Positions 60,401 through 64,000 of a stretch of DNA of 64,000 bases are shown here, one piece after another. Where the stretch lies: contig ML682028.1 in assembly GCA_007922195.1 (NCBI GenBank), positions 16,645,053 through 16,709,052 on the forward strand. The letters run 5' to 3'. Under the pieces are notes generated by a model, which saw only the letters and a list, made by a program, of their open reading frames with translations, had not been told where the DNA came from and did no database searches. This stretch comes from Podocnemis expansa (taxonomy: Eukaryota; Chordata; Testudines; Podocnemididae). Made by a program: the position numbers and the translations under genes. How positions within the stretch are numbered: the stretch's first letter is position 1; every line of letters starts with the position of its first letter.

Positions 60401-63400
60401 GATTAATGATTTGGGATGCTTCAATTCTTAGATGCCCAATTTGAAACACTGTAAGAGGACCACAAAAAAGTGGACACAGGGATGATGCTAAGGCTGAACA
60501 AAGAAGTACAGCACAAAAATATAGAGACAAACTCAAAAGAGTTAAGGCCTGAAATGAGTTACATCTTGCAAGGGACATAAAATCAAGAAGAAAAGGTTTT
60601 ATAAATAGATCCAGAGCAAGAGAAAGAAAAAAAAAATAGGTCAGCTATTTAGTGGGGAAGAAGAATTAATAATGGATGACATCAGGATGGCTGAGGTGTT
60701 TAATGCCTATTTTACTTCATTCTTCTCCAGAAAAATTAATTGTGAGCAGATGCCTAACTGAGTTACTGTTAACACCATGGTTGAAGGAACACATGCCAGA
60801 ATAGGGAAAGAACAGGTTAAAAATATTTAAATAAGTCAAGTCGGGGGGCCTGATGAAATTCATCATAGTTTGCATCAGAAACAAGCCGAAGCAATCTCAG
60901 AACTATTAATAATTACCTTGGAAAACTCATAAAGGACAGGTGAGGTCCAAGAGAACTGGAGAATGGGAAACACAGTACTGATCATTTAAAAAGGGTTCAA
61001 AGGGGATCTGGACAATTGTAGAGCAGTCAGCCCAACTGAGATGGCTGGAAAGATGTTGGAACTAATTATTAAACAATCAGTTTGCAAGCACCTAGGGGAT
61101 CAAAGGGTACTAAGTAATAACACACATGGATTTGTCAAGAACAAATCATGCCAAACCAACCCAATTTCCTTCTTTCATGGAATTACTAGCCTAGTGGATA
61201 TGTGGGAAGGCGAACGTGATATATCTTGATTTTAATAAAGCTTTGACACACTCCCAAATTGACATTCTTAAAAGAAAACTAGGGAAATGTGTTTTAGATA
61301 GAATTGCTATAAGGTGGGTGTAACGATTAATGATTTTCTGTCATAATGGCAGGATGTATATAGTGGAGATCAGCAGACATCTGTTATGGGCCTGGTACTA
61401 TTCCATATTTTCATTAATAACTTGGATAAATGGGTGAAATGTTTGGTCATAAAATTTTGCAGATGACATCGAGACTGGGAAGGATTGCATGAACATTAGA
61501 GGACAGCATTAGAATTCAAAACAACCTTGACAAATTGGAGGTCTAAGATCAACAAGATGAAATTCAGAGCTAGTCTACACTGATGATGGAAAATTTGCCC
61601 CAGCTCTCCACGACACACTTACCACTGTTTGATGACACAGTAATGTGTCCCAACACAGTGGTTGAGAATCACTGCTATGATTCATTATAATGGTCAAGAT
61701 TGTCAGAAGATCAAGTGGCTTTGGAAGTCTTCATTTTTAGGTGACTAACTTGAGACATGTACCAGAAAGTGCTGAGCGTTCATGCTCTGAAAATCATGGA
61801 TCCTTAAAACGTAGGGCAGAGGCCACCTAGTCCAGCCCCCTGCACTGACGCAAGACTAAATACATGTAGACTATTCCTGATGACAAGTGTTTGTCTAATC
61901 TGTTCTTTAAAACCTCCAGTGATGGGCATTCCTCCCTTGGAAGCCTATTCCAGAGTTTAGCTAGCCTTATAATGCTTTTCCTAATATCTAACATAAACTG
62001 TCCATGCAACAGAGTAAGCCCAATACTTTTCCCATCTTCAGCAGACCATTCTCTTTATAACAGCCCTTAACATATTTAAAAATTCTCAGGTTCTCTCTTC
62101 AGTCTAGACCAGAGGTGTCAAATGTGTGGCCTGTGGGCCAAACCTCTTCCTGCATCTGGCCTTTAACTGCACTCGGTGGGATCACACTCTCCCTAACAGA
62201 AAGAGAAAGAGGTATCATGGAGCACAATTTCTCATACACAACATTCTGCAATGCCATGAGAGTGCTGTAATACTTTGATTTATGGTGTGTACAGCCCACA
62301 TGAGGTACATTTAAGTCAAATCTGGCCCACTATAGCAAATAAGTTGGACACCCCAGTTGAGACTCAACATTCACAGTATTTTTTTTTTAACAATTGCTCA
62401 TAGGTTTGATTTTCTAAGCCTTTTTTTCTAGCCTTCTTTGTTCCTTTATGAGGTAGACATCCTCACCAAGAGGATTCTGATGCATTTTCTGGTTCTAGGA
62501 CACATTAATGGCTCCCTTTCTGTTTGGAGAAAACAAAGACGTCTGCAGCAAGATTATGGCCTTTTCCATTCCTCATTGTGTCTTGCCCCCAGGTGGAGGA
62601 GAGTGGCAGCATTGAACCTGACATAGTCACCCTCCGTCACAGCCCAAAGGGTGTGCTTCAGGTCATCAGCAAGAAGATTGGATCCAGGCAGCAGTGTGAC
62701 CAGTTGAGAGGTGAGCAATGGAAAGTTACATTTTCTTTCGCACATTTGTGAAAATGGAGACCCACCTCTTTACTGTGGGGAAAGAAGAATCCTTGTTAGA
62801 ATGGTAGCAGACTGAGCCAGAGCTTTGCAAAGATTTTCTTGTGGGTAGAAAGGGCCAACAACCTGCATACCCAGGTGGAGCTATGTTGCAGAATGCCATC
62901 ATTAGAGAAGTCTGGGTATCAAAGGTACTACTAGTTTTGCTTTGGGAATGGACACTTTTAGCCAGTTCAGACTCAGTTCTCCCTGCCCAAGAGCCACTTT
63001 CCCATCTGTCCATCTTTGATACTTATGTGGACCCTATTAACATGGTATATCAGCACCTCACAATGTTTAATGTATTTATCTTAAACACAGCCTGATGAGG
63101 TAGCGCCATGTGATTATTCTGTGTCTAATAGAGGCAAGGTGCTTCACTCACGGCCATACGGGAAATGTTTCTGTCCAAGCAGGAAACTGATTCCAGGTCT
63201 CTTTAGCCCCAGACTAGCACTTTCACCAATGGACCATCCTTCCTCTCTTCTAAAGACCATCCTCATTTAAAAATGAAAGTACTTCAGATGTGGTTCTTAC
63301 TCAATTTCCAAGGTACTGGAGGTGCCTCGGTAGAAGACAATCACCTGGCAGAGGCCCAGCGGTGTTGCATTTCTGATGACATGATCATAAACCTGGCTGG

Positions 63401-63620
63401 CCTTGCTCTTCAGGTAGGAGTGTCCATTTGCATTTTACAGACTTGTTCACTGTGTGGCAATGAGAAGCTTCTCTCTTCTTAATGACAGATGGGAGAGAAA
63501 GATGCCATATGGCGGTCATTCTCAGCAATCATTATTTGTTTCTTAAAGGTGGAAAAAGCATACGGGACTGCAAGGGATATTAAGTGGGCTGTGAAGGAAA
63601 ACCTAATCTACTTCCTCTGG
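32069..63620 (+). CDS. Membrane-anchored PPDK/PEP-synthase-like protein, 19 exons, incomplete at the 3' side
   Basis: Joining 19 exons gives 759 residues with every splice phase consistent and no stop. Residues 4-22 form a membrane anchor; about 83-400 is a region I cannot assign; about 435-759 resembles the PPDK N-terminal ATP-binding domain (PF01326) of PEP synthase and pyruvate phosphate dikinase. Visible landmarks are VGG...L (440s), VPEGF (about 482), AVRSS..GED (561-570), CWASLY, GVLFTCDP.TG (637-647), YGLGE (658-662) and DI.WA (745-749). In bacteria this domain phosphorylates a swivelling His domain; any His domain would lie outside the window. ATP-site equivalents of PPDK Lys22, Glu323 and Gln335 are Thr443, Lys747 and Trp759, so catalysis is doubtful. 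No mammalian counterpart is known to me. The start was chosen at the ATG directly before the hydrophobic segment. Confidence 0.85.
32430..32560. repeat. Degenerate foldback MITE
   Basis: Weak but ordered match: 'gcacgagcttctgggggaga', 'ttcttcagatacttgg', 'ccaccaaagctcatgc', 'aataaatggg', 'gtcacagga'. Both arms are present but much diverged. Confidence 0.55.
32741..32904. mobile_element. hAT (Charlie-like) MITE with target duplication
   Basis: Termini CAGGGTCTCAAACTC and GTTTGAGACCCCCG. Flanks agctaggt (32733-32740) and tgctaggt (32905-32912) match at 7 of 8. Same family as 29029-29238 in the opposite orientation. Confidence 0.85.
34238..34331 (+). repeat. Foldback MITE, left arm
   Basis: 'gagtcctgtggcacttttaa', 'gactaatgaatgtattaatt', 'gcataagcttttgtgggta' and 'tcatcagatgcatgaa' match the left arm of the family. 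Confidence 0.8.
34862..35025 (+). repeat. MIR SINE relic
   Basis: Follows the MIR order: 'gagatctgggtgccctttctggctc', 'catgaccttgg', 'aataagaatagctacctact', 'tgtgaggcttaat', 'gtaaagtcctt'. Diverged. Confidence 0.6.
35281..35415 (+). CDS. PPDK-like gene, exon 2
   Basis: 45 codons, ALDSVYFTGF to DGIGKFE, in phase 0 on both sides, with acceptor tttctgtag and donor gtaagt. Matches my recollection of the N-terminal region of animal 'putative phosphoenolpyruvate synthase' proteins (D.VYF.G..., ..ARR...E.WL.L). Confidence 0.85.
35676..35800 (+). CDS. PPDK-like gene, exon 3
   Basis: 125 bases encoding HPVHPDMM, then GGGLTIECLEPYRRWKIKFN, ending in phase 2. Acceptor ctctgtag, donor gtatta. Confidence 0.88.
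35838..35975 (+). repeat. MIR SINE relic
   Basis: Well-preserved MIR order: 'agtggactgtgactcagga', 'gccagttctcagatc', 'cttgctgcgtaaccttgga', 'agtcat', 'cctgtaaaatgggagtgatg'. Confidence 0.75.
36075..36316. mobile_element. hAT MITE
   Basis: Termini CAATGTTTCTCTACATTTT and ACTGGTTGAGAAACACCA. Flanks ggctagtt and atctagtt match at 6 of 8. About 242 bp, in the intron after exon 3. Confidence 0.7.
36985..37053 (+). CDS. PPDK-like gene, exon 4 (69 bases)
   Basis: Encodes RGPYRHQWNEEEGKLVHVKF and SF. Acceptor ttttccag, donor gtaaga. It fits the phase of exons 3 and 5 exactly and supplies the VHVKFSF.W junction expected in the family; its frame is too short for ordinary ORF listing. Confidence 0.85.
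37054..38644 (+). other. PPDK-like gene, intron 4
   Basis: Apart from the 62-bp tandem duplication, no repeat or coding signal is recognised. Confidence 0.5.
37416..37535 (+). repeat. 62-bp tandem duplication
   Basis: Two copies starting 'tcatagaagg' (37416 and 37478), each with 'gtgtcact.ttcata.gttttct' and 'atttgtgcaaaagt'. About 85 percent similar by eye. Confidence 0.85.
38645..38758 (+). CDS. PPDK-like gene, exon 5
   Basis: Encodes WTAFSDVFDFNLDNHPDV and FARAFALEKWSAEFFQRVK. Acceptor cttttgtag, donor gtgaga, phase 2 out. Confidence 0.9.
38759..40109 (+). other. PPDK-like gene, intron 5
   Basis: Contains the Harbinger-type MITE at 39434-39677; otherwise nothing recognised. Confidence 0.5.
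39434..39677. mobile_element. PIF/Harbinger-type MITE
   Basis: Termini AGCAATGTCTACACT and ACTGTAGACATAGCT are inverted repeats; the flanks are taa and tat/tta, close to a 3-bp TTA/TAA duplication. About 244 bp, no ORF. Confidence 0.75.
40110..40225 (+). CDS. PPDK-like gene, exon 6
   Basis: Encodes HSAQHSRYEQWGQLIGEIEI and then EGHEKKELFLRGVRNHAYG. Acceptor accttcag, donor gtaatg, phase 1 out. Confidence 0.9.
40845..40900 (+). CDS. PPDK-like gene, exon 7 (56 bases)
   Basis: Encodes IRNWAEIYRYVMFLMHCE after the split Gly. Acceptor cccccag, donor gtacgt, phase 0 out. Confidence 0.88.
43488..43560 (+). mobile_element. Diverged CR1 3' end
   Basis: 'gaggccatactagatgatca', 'ttttggttccttctgacctt', 'agagtatatgagttta': an old CR1 tail. 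Confidence 0.65.
43577..43605 (+). repeat. Foldback MITE fragment
   Basis: 'tagtcctgtggcatcttag' plus 'agactaataa'; only the first 30 bp of a left arm. Confidence 0.55.
43870..44138. mobile_element. PIF/Harbinger-type MITE with TTA duplication
   Basis: Begins GGGCTAGTCTACACTAG and ends CTGTAGTGTTGACGAACCC, with TTA at 43867-43869 and 44139-44141. The 3-bp TTA/TAA target fits the Chompy-like MITEs described from crocodilians. Confidence 0.85.
44564..44616 (+). CDS. PPDK-like gene, exon 8 (53 bases)
   Basis: Encodes DGTSAHLTVVCMPETTT. Acceptor ttcttacag, donor gtaagt, phase 2 out. Confidence 0.85.
44925..45075 (+). repeat. MIR-like 3' portion
   Basis: 'acttatatagcatcttaaat', 'agatctcaaagcatttcact', 'aacattaatgaaatctcaca' and 'aatgggaatcatta'. 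An old SINE/LINE tail common in amniotes; the family name is uncertain. Confidence 0.6.
45193..45320 (+). CDS. PPDK-like gene, exon 9
   Basis: Encodes LTVGYVLFPNGRKAGIDWS and SASLAEMAEDGIIRDLYRV, then SFTAG. The acceptor must be gtgtctcag (45192), because the nearer tgtag (45204) would put a stop in frame. Donor gtaagt, followed closely by a (TTTC)n run. Confidence 0.85.
45353..45404 (+). repeat. (TTTC)n microsatellite
   Basis: About 12 uninterrupted TTTC units starting about 33 bp after the exon 9 donor. Confidence 0.95.
45938..46612. mobile_element. Palindrome-rich MITE, interrupted by another MITE
   Basis: Termini TTATGTCTACAGTGGAG and CTCCACTGTAGAAGTACAT are inverted repeats. Between them TTAAGTCGACTTAA-type palindromes recur (about 45972-46030 and 46105-46228). 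The body is split by an insertion at 46230-46513. Confidence 0.75.
46230..46513. mobile_element. Nested PIF/Harbinger-type MITE
   Basis: Begins GCCCTAGTCTACATTGG and ends CAGTATAGACATACC, with taa on the left and tga on the right. Removing it rejoins a TTAA.GTTGACTTAA palindrome of the host element, which supports insertion into it. Confidence 0.7.
46613..47845 (+). other. PPDK-like gene, intron 9, distal part
   Basis: Contains a foldback right arm (47402-47505); otherwise no recognisable element or exon. Confidence 0.5.
47402..47505 (+). repeat. Foldback MITE, right arm with outer terminus
   Basis: 'catgaaagcttatgcccaaa', 'tctttgaggtcccacaggac', then 'cagactgacgcagctaccc', the outer terminus. 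Confidence 0.8.
47846..48002 (+). CDS. PPDK-like gene, exon 10
   Basis: Encodes GKFFDVRVLLDKQARPVVYN and then GLTGTGVFYECIADFRLNLT up to EFYYR. Acceptor tccaaag, donor gtgaga, phase 2 out. End of the unassigned N-terminal region. Confidence 0.9.
48077..48350 (+). repeat. Two-copy direct repeat of GCAGATAC/TCCGCA motifs
   Basis: Two related halves: 'gatgcagatcggatatggg...ccacatatttttatccatgcagggct' and 'ggatgcagatccacatattt...gtatccgcacaggact', with GCAGATA and ATCCGCA motifs throughout. Probably an interspersed repeat that is internally duplicated; family unknown to me. Confidence 0.6.
49299..49432 (+). repeat. Tandem duplication of about 64 bp
   Basis: Two copies of 'tcccacagtca.agaaaac', 'ctgctatg.aagta.gct', 'ctgtgttc..ctcctg', at about 49302 and 49370. 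Confidence 0.8.
49877..49966 (+). repeat. Foldback MITE with collapsed centre
   Basis: The outer terminus 'gcagccatgttagtctagtt' and 'cagcaaaacaaacaaggagt' run almost directly into 'agtctttaaaagtcccacag', the opposite arm. Most of the element is deleted. Confidence 0.75.
50198..50275 (-). mobile_element. CR1-type 3' end, antisense
   Basis: 'ttcatagattcatagcactt', 'aaggccagaagggaccatca', 'tgatcttctagtctgatctg' is the reverse complement of a CR1 tail. Confidence 0.75.
50325..50458 (+). repeat. Foldback MITE, left arm, beside exon 11
   Basis: 'gggatagctgtgttagtcta', 'gtccagcaaaa', 'gttgtgtggcacttcaagac', 'catgagctttcgtgaaaatc' and 'cacttcgtcagatgcttcg'. It ends about 30 bp before the exon 11 coding start. 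Confidence 0.85.
50488..50725 (+). CDS. PPDK-like gene, exon 11 (start of ATP-binding domain)
   Basis: 79 codons plus one base. DVGGTAAQLGQL (residues 439-450) corresponds to the GGKGANL loop of PPDK; the phosphate-binding Lys is Thr (codon ACA). Acceptor cttcttctag, donor gtgaga, phase 0 out. A foldback MITE ends about 30 bp before this exon. Confidence 0.92.
50726..51730 (+). other. PPDK-like gene, intron 11
   Basis: About 1 kb with no recognised repeat or exon. Confidence 0.5.
51731..51837 (+). CDS. PPDK-like gene, exon 12
   Basis: Begins FIVPEGFCVTIIALEHQM, the VP.GF.(I/V)T strand of PPDK_N domains, then a helical QEAVKELTEVA. Acceptor cattcccag, donor gtaagg, phase 2 out. Confidence 0.9.
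51838..53245 (+). other. PPDK-like gene, intron 12
   Basis: Contains the foldback MITE at 52444-52675; otherwise no recognised feature. Confidence 0.5.
52444..52675. mobile_element. Foldback MITE, both arms
   Basis: The left arm starts 'ttccagaggggtagccattt' and 'caaggagtcccgtggcac'; the right arm ends 'aagtgccacaggactccttg'. Arms of about 90 bp are inverted copies with a short loop ('cttcagagtgttcgatg'). Confidence 0.88.
53246..53284 (+). CDS. PPDK-like gene, exon 13 (39 bases)
   Basis: A microexon-sized piece encoding KIKPGNLEELCK, with the first Cys and last Arg split across junctions. Acceptor tcccag, donor gtaaga. Phase 2 to phase 2. Confidence 0.8.
53676..53865 (+). CDS. PPDK-like gene, exon 14 (VRSS motif)
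   Basis: Encodes a helix (SSEIEDAVLQKLEELG) and LLAVRSSVAGEDTAVMPAAG, then HLHTELKVRGIQQ. AVRSS carries the equivalent of PPDK Arg92. The usual (F/A)AGQ is AAGH here. Acceptor tttcatag, donor gtactg, phase 0 out. Confidence 0.92.
53866..55152 (+). other. PPDK-like gene, intron 14
   Basis: Contains the compact foldback MITE at 54645-54838 and nothing else recognised. Confidence 0.5.
54645..54838. mobile_element. Compact foldback MITE, near-perfect hairpin
   Basis: The left arm 'aaaacaaacaaggagtcctg' and 'tggcacttttaaagactaac' are mirrored by 'gttagtctttaaaagtgcca' and 'caggactccttgtttgtttt'. Flanks read tactg on both sides (54649 and 54836), a possible 5-bp target duplication. Confidence 0.88.
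55153..55288 (+). CDS. PPDK-like gene, exon 15
   Basis: Encodes VCKGIQSCWASLYSFTAVQY and then RRERGQLIPTRMGVIIQRMV, ending MADAAG. CWASL and the (A/V)I(I)Q.MV strand are typical of PEP synthase domains. Acceptor cctccag, donor gtcagc, phase 1 out. Confidence 0.92.
55808..55884 (+). CDS. PPDK-like gene, exon 16 (GVLFTCDPVTG, YGLGE)
   Basis: Encodes GVLFTCDPVTGHPGKMVIS and ASYGLGE, the most conserved block of the PPDK_N domain, here unchanged. Acceptor tttccag, donor gttagt, phase 0 out. Confidence 0.94.
56100..56247. mobile_element. PIF/Harbinger-type MITE
   Basis: Termini AAGGCCTGGTTTACGCTCGC and GCGACTGTAGACTAAGCCTT are inverted relatives. About 148 bp. Confidence 0.65.
57673..57840 (+). 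repeat. Foldback MITE, right arm with outer terminus
   Basis: 'gcatctgtcgaagtgggatt', 'ccatgaaaactcatgcaata', 'gtctttaaaagtgccacaag', then 'gaactagactgacacagcta'. Confidence 0.82.
57890..57932. repeat. Harbinger-type MITE end fragment
   Basis: 'cagctacagtgtagacatac' plus 'cct' matches the right terminus of the TTA-flanked MITEs; the left end is not clear. Confidence 0.5.
59955..60010 (-). mobile_element. CR1-type 3' end, antisense, diverged
   Basis: 'aaattcatgggctttaaggc', 'cagaatgtaccattat', 'ttttgacctcc' resembles the antisense CR1 tail at 50198. Confidence 0.55.
60215..60282 (+). mobile_element. CR1 LINE 3' end
   Basis: 'ggttggactagatgacctat', 'gaggtcccttccaaccctat', then ATTCTATG repeats, the microsatellite-like tail of CR1. 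Confidence 0.9.
60440..61565 (+). mobile_element. CR1 LINE fragment with decayed reverse-transcriptase ORF
   Basis: About 1.1 kb of CR1 ORF2, broken by stops and frameshifts. Recognisable stretches are 'gaactggagaatgggaaaca', 'gatttgtcaagaacaaatca', 'gatatatcttgattttaata', and 'tttgcagatgacatcgagac', which covers the FADD motif of the reverse transcriptase active site. The small ORF at 61041-61229 is part of this relic. Confidence 0.85.
61615..61675. repeat. hAT MITE fragment
   Basis: 'gatgacacagtaatgtgtcc' and 'cacagtggttgagaatcact' match the family at 30335-30512; only one end is present. Confidence 0.5.
61800..62105 (-). mobile_element. CR1 LINE ORF2 end, antisense
   Basis: The minus strand encodes the CR1 ORF2 C-terminal pattern (..RKS..RLAKLWNRLPREE, PSLEVLKNRLDKHL) with the downstream 'gcagggggctggactaggtg'. 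It is in opposite orientation to the CR1 piece at 60440. Confidence 0.85.
62110..62355. mobile_element. hAT MITE
   Basis: Termini CAGAGGTGTCAAATGTG and AAGTTGGACACCCCA; flanks gtctagac and gttgagac match at 6 of 8. The interior has 'gtggcctgtgggccaaac' and 'tctggcc' pairs typical of this group. Confidence 0.7.
62593..62710 (+). CDS. PPDK-like gene, exon 17
   Basis: Encodes VEESGSIEPDIVTLRHSP and KGVLQVISKKIGSRQQCDQL. It aligns without gap to the GLGE..VSG.(V)EPD region of the family. It follows a 6.7-kb repeat-filled intron. Acceptor cccccag, donor gtgagc, phase 1 out. Confidence 0.9.
63080..63240 (+). repeat. MIR-like SINE relic
   Basis: 'tgatgaggtagcgccatg', 'aggcaaggtgcttcactcac', 'ggccatacggg', 'ttccaggtctctttagcccc' and 'agactagcactttcaccaat' follow the MIR order. 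Confidence 0.65.
63313..63413 (+). CDS. PPDK-like gene, exon 18
   Basis: Encodes TGGASVEDNHLAEAQRCCIS and DDMIINLAGLALQ; the last part is the conserved helix before the D(I/M)E motif. Acceptor ttccaag, donor gtagga, phase 0 out. Confidence 0.9.
63549..63620 (+). CDS. PPDK-like gene, exon 19 (altered ATP-site motif)
   Basis: 24 codons: VEKAYGTARDIKWAVKENL then IYFLW. Corresponds to PPDK ...QDMEFT...LYFLQTR; Asp321 is kept, Glu323 is Lys747 (AAG) and Gln335 is Trp759 (TGG, the last codon before the donor gtgaga). The next exon, which should carry the Arg337 equivalent, is not inside the window. Confidence 0.9.
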
Positions 63621-64000
63621 GTGAGATTAATAATTGTTTACCTTTTTAGTGGCTTTTTCATGGCCCTCCTACTATCAGAGCATCTCCTATACATCAACAA
63701 AGTCATTTTCACAATAGCCGGGAGTCACCTCCAGTTTACAGATGTGTGACTGTGGCACACACTGATGGTGCGACTTGCCCTGGTCACAGAGAACGAGTTT
63801 GTGGCAAAGCCAGGAAGTAAATACTCCTCCCATCCCCAAATCTGTAAGAACTACAGAATGTTAAAATAAAAGCTCTTCCAAGAAAAAGCCCTTCCTTCCG
63901 CAAGCAGTTTTGACCCATAAAGGGGGAAGTACCAGAGATTCCATCATGTCTACTAAGGACTTCGCTATTGCTCTTGATTAAAGATGCTCAGAGAGTGGGG
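63621..64000 (+). other. PPDK-like gene, intron 19 start, with MIR relic
   Basis: Intron up to the window edge. A MIR-like piece at 63715-63830 reads 'cacctccagtttacagatgt', 'gcgacttgccctggtcacag' and 'gtggcaaagccaggaagtaa'. The next coding exon lies beyond the window. Confidence 0.6.

Larger units (their letters stand above)
55885..62592 (+). other. PPDK-like gene, intron 16 (6.7 kb)
   Basis: Holds a Harbinger-type MITE (56100), a foldback arm (57673), CR1 fragments in both orientations (59955, 60215, 60440, 61800) and hAT pieces (61615, 62110). No missed exon is needed, because exons 16 and 17 join without a gap in the family pattern. Confidence 0.6.

Noticed and set aside
61041..62009. 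ORFs of about 60 codons resembling reverse-transcriptase pieces
   Set aside because: They belong to decayed CR1 LINE copies and are not independent genes.
1..64000. CRISPR arrays, bacterial operons, rRNA and tRNA genes
   Set aside because: Spliced vertebrate genes and CR1/MIR/MITE repeats show eukaryotic nuclear DNA; no regular repeat-spacer array or cloverleaf was recognised, though a tRNA scan was not possible.

Overview
The window is nuclear DNA of a non-mammalian amniote, most likely a crocodilian (turtle is the second choice). It holds two vertebrate multi-exon genes. The repeat content fits: CR1 LINE 3' ends with the ATTCTATG-type tail, MIR relics, hAT MITEs with 8-bp target duplications, PIF/Harbinger-type MITEs flanked by TTA, and a long-armed foldback MITE family. 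The species call is inference from repeats; no assembly was compared.

Left third (about 1.1-24.5 kb, minus strand): ZDHHC7, a Golgi DHHC palmitoyltransferase. All six coding exons are legible (13.8 kb down to 3.2 kb), their phases join without conflict, and together they encode about 305 residues with an intact DHHC motif. A non-coding exon 1 lies in a CpG island at 23.8-24.6 kb, with two NRF1-type palindromes and an ETS site.

Middle (24.6-32.0 kb): intergenic DNA with no supported gene. It carries a foldback MITE, a candidate LTR, hAT MITEs with target duplications and a 0.9-kb GT-rich minisatellite. The minisatellite ends less than 150 bp before the start codon of the next gene.

Right half (32.07 kb to the window edge, plus strand): a gene I reconstruct as 19 phase-compatible coding exons (759 residues so far), continuing past the window. 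It encodes an N-terminal membrane anchor, a region of about 400 residues with no domain I can name, and then a pyruvate-phosphate-dikinase/PEP-synthase-type ATP-binding domain (PPDK_N). This fold is typical of bacteria and plants and, as far as I recall, is absent from mammals. Three ATP-site positions known from bacterial PPDK are replaced (Lys22 by Thr, Glu323 by Lys, Gln335 by Trp), while the Arg92 and Asp321 equivalents and the frame are kept. That suggests a membrane-anchored pseudoenzyme or a strongly diverged enzyme. This is the main discovery candidate.

The two genes are divergent (head to head, about 7.6 kb apart). Nothing in the sequence links their functions. The introns are full of MITEs, CR1 and MIR fragments, some of which lie within about 30 bp of splice sites.
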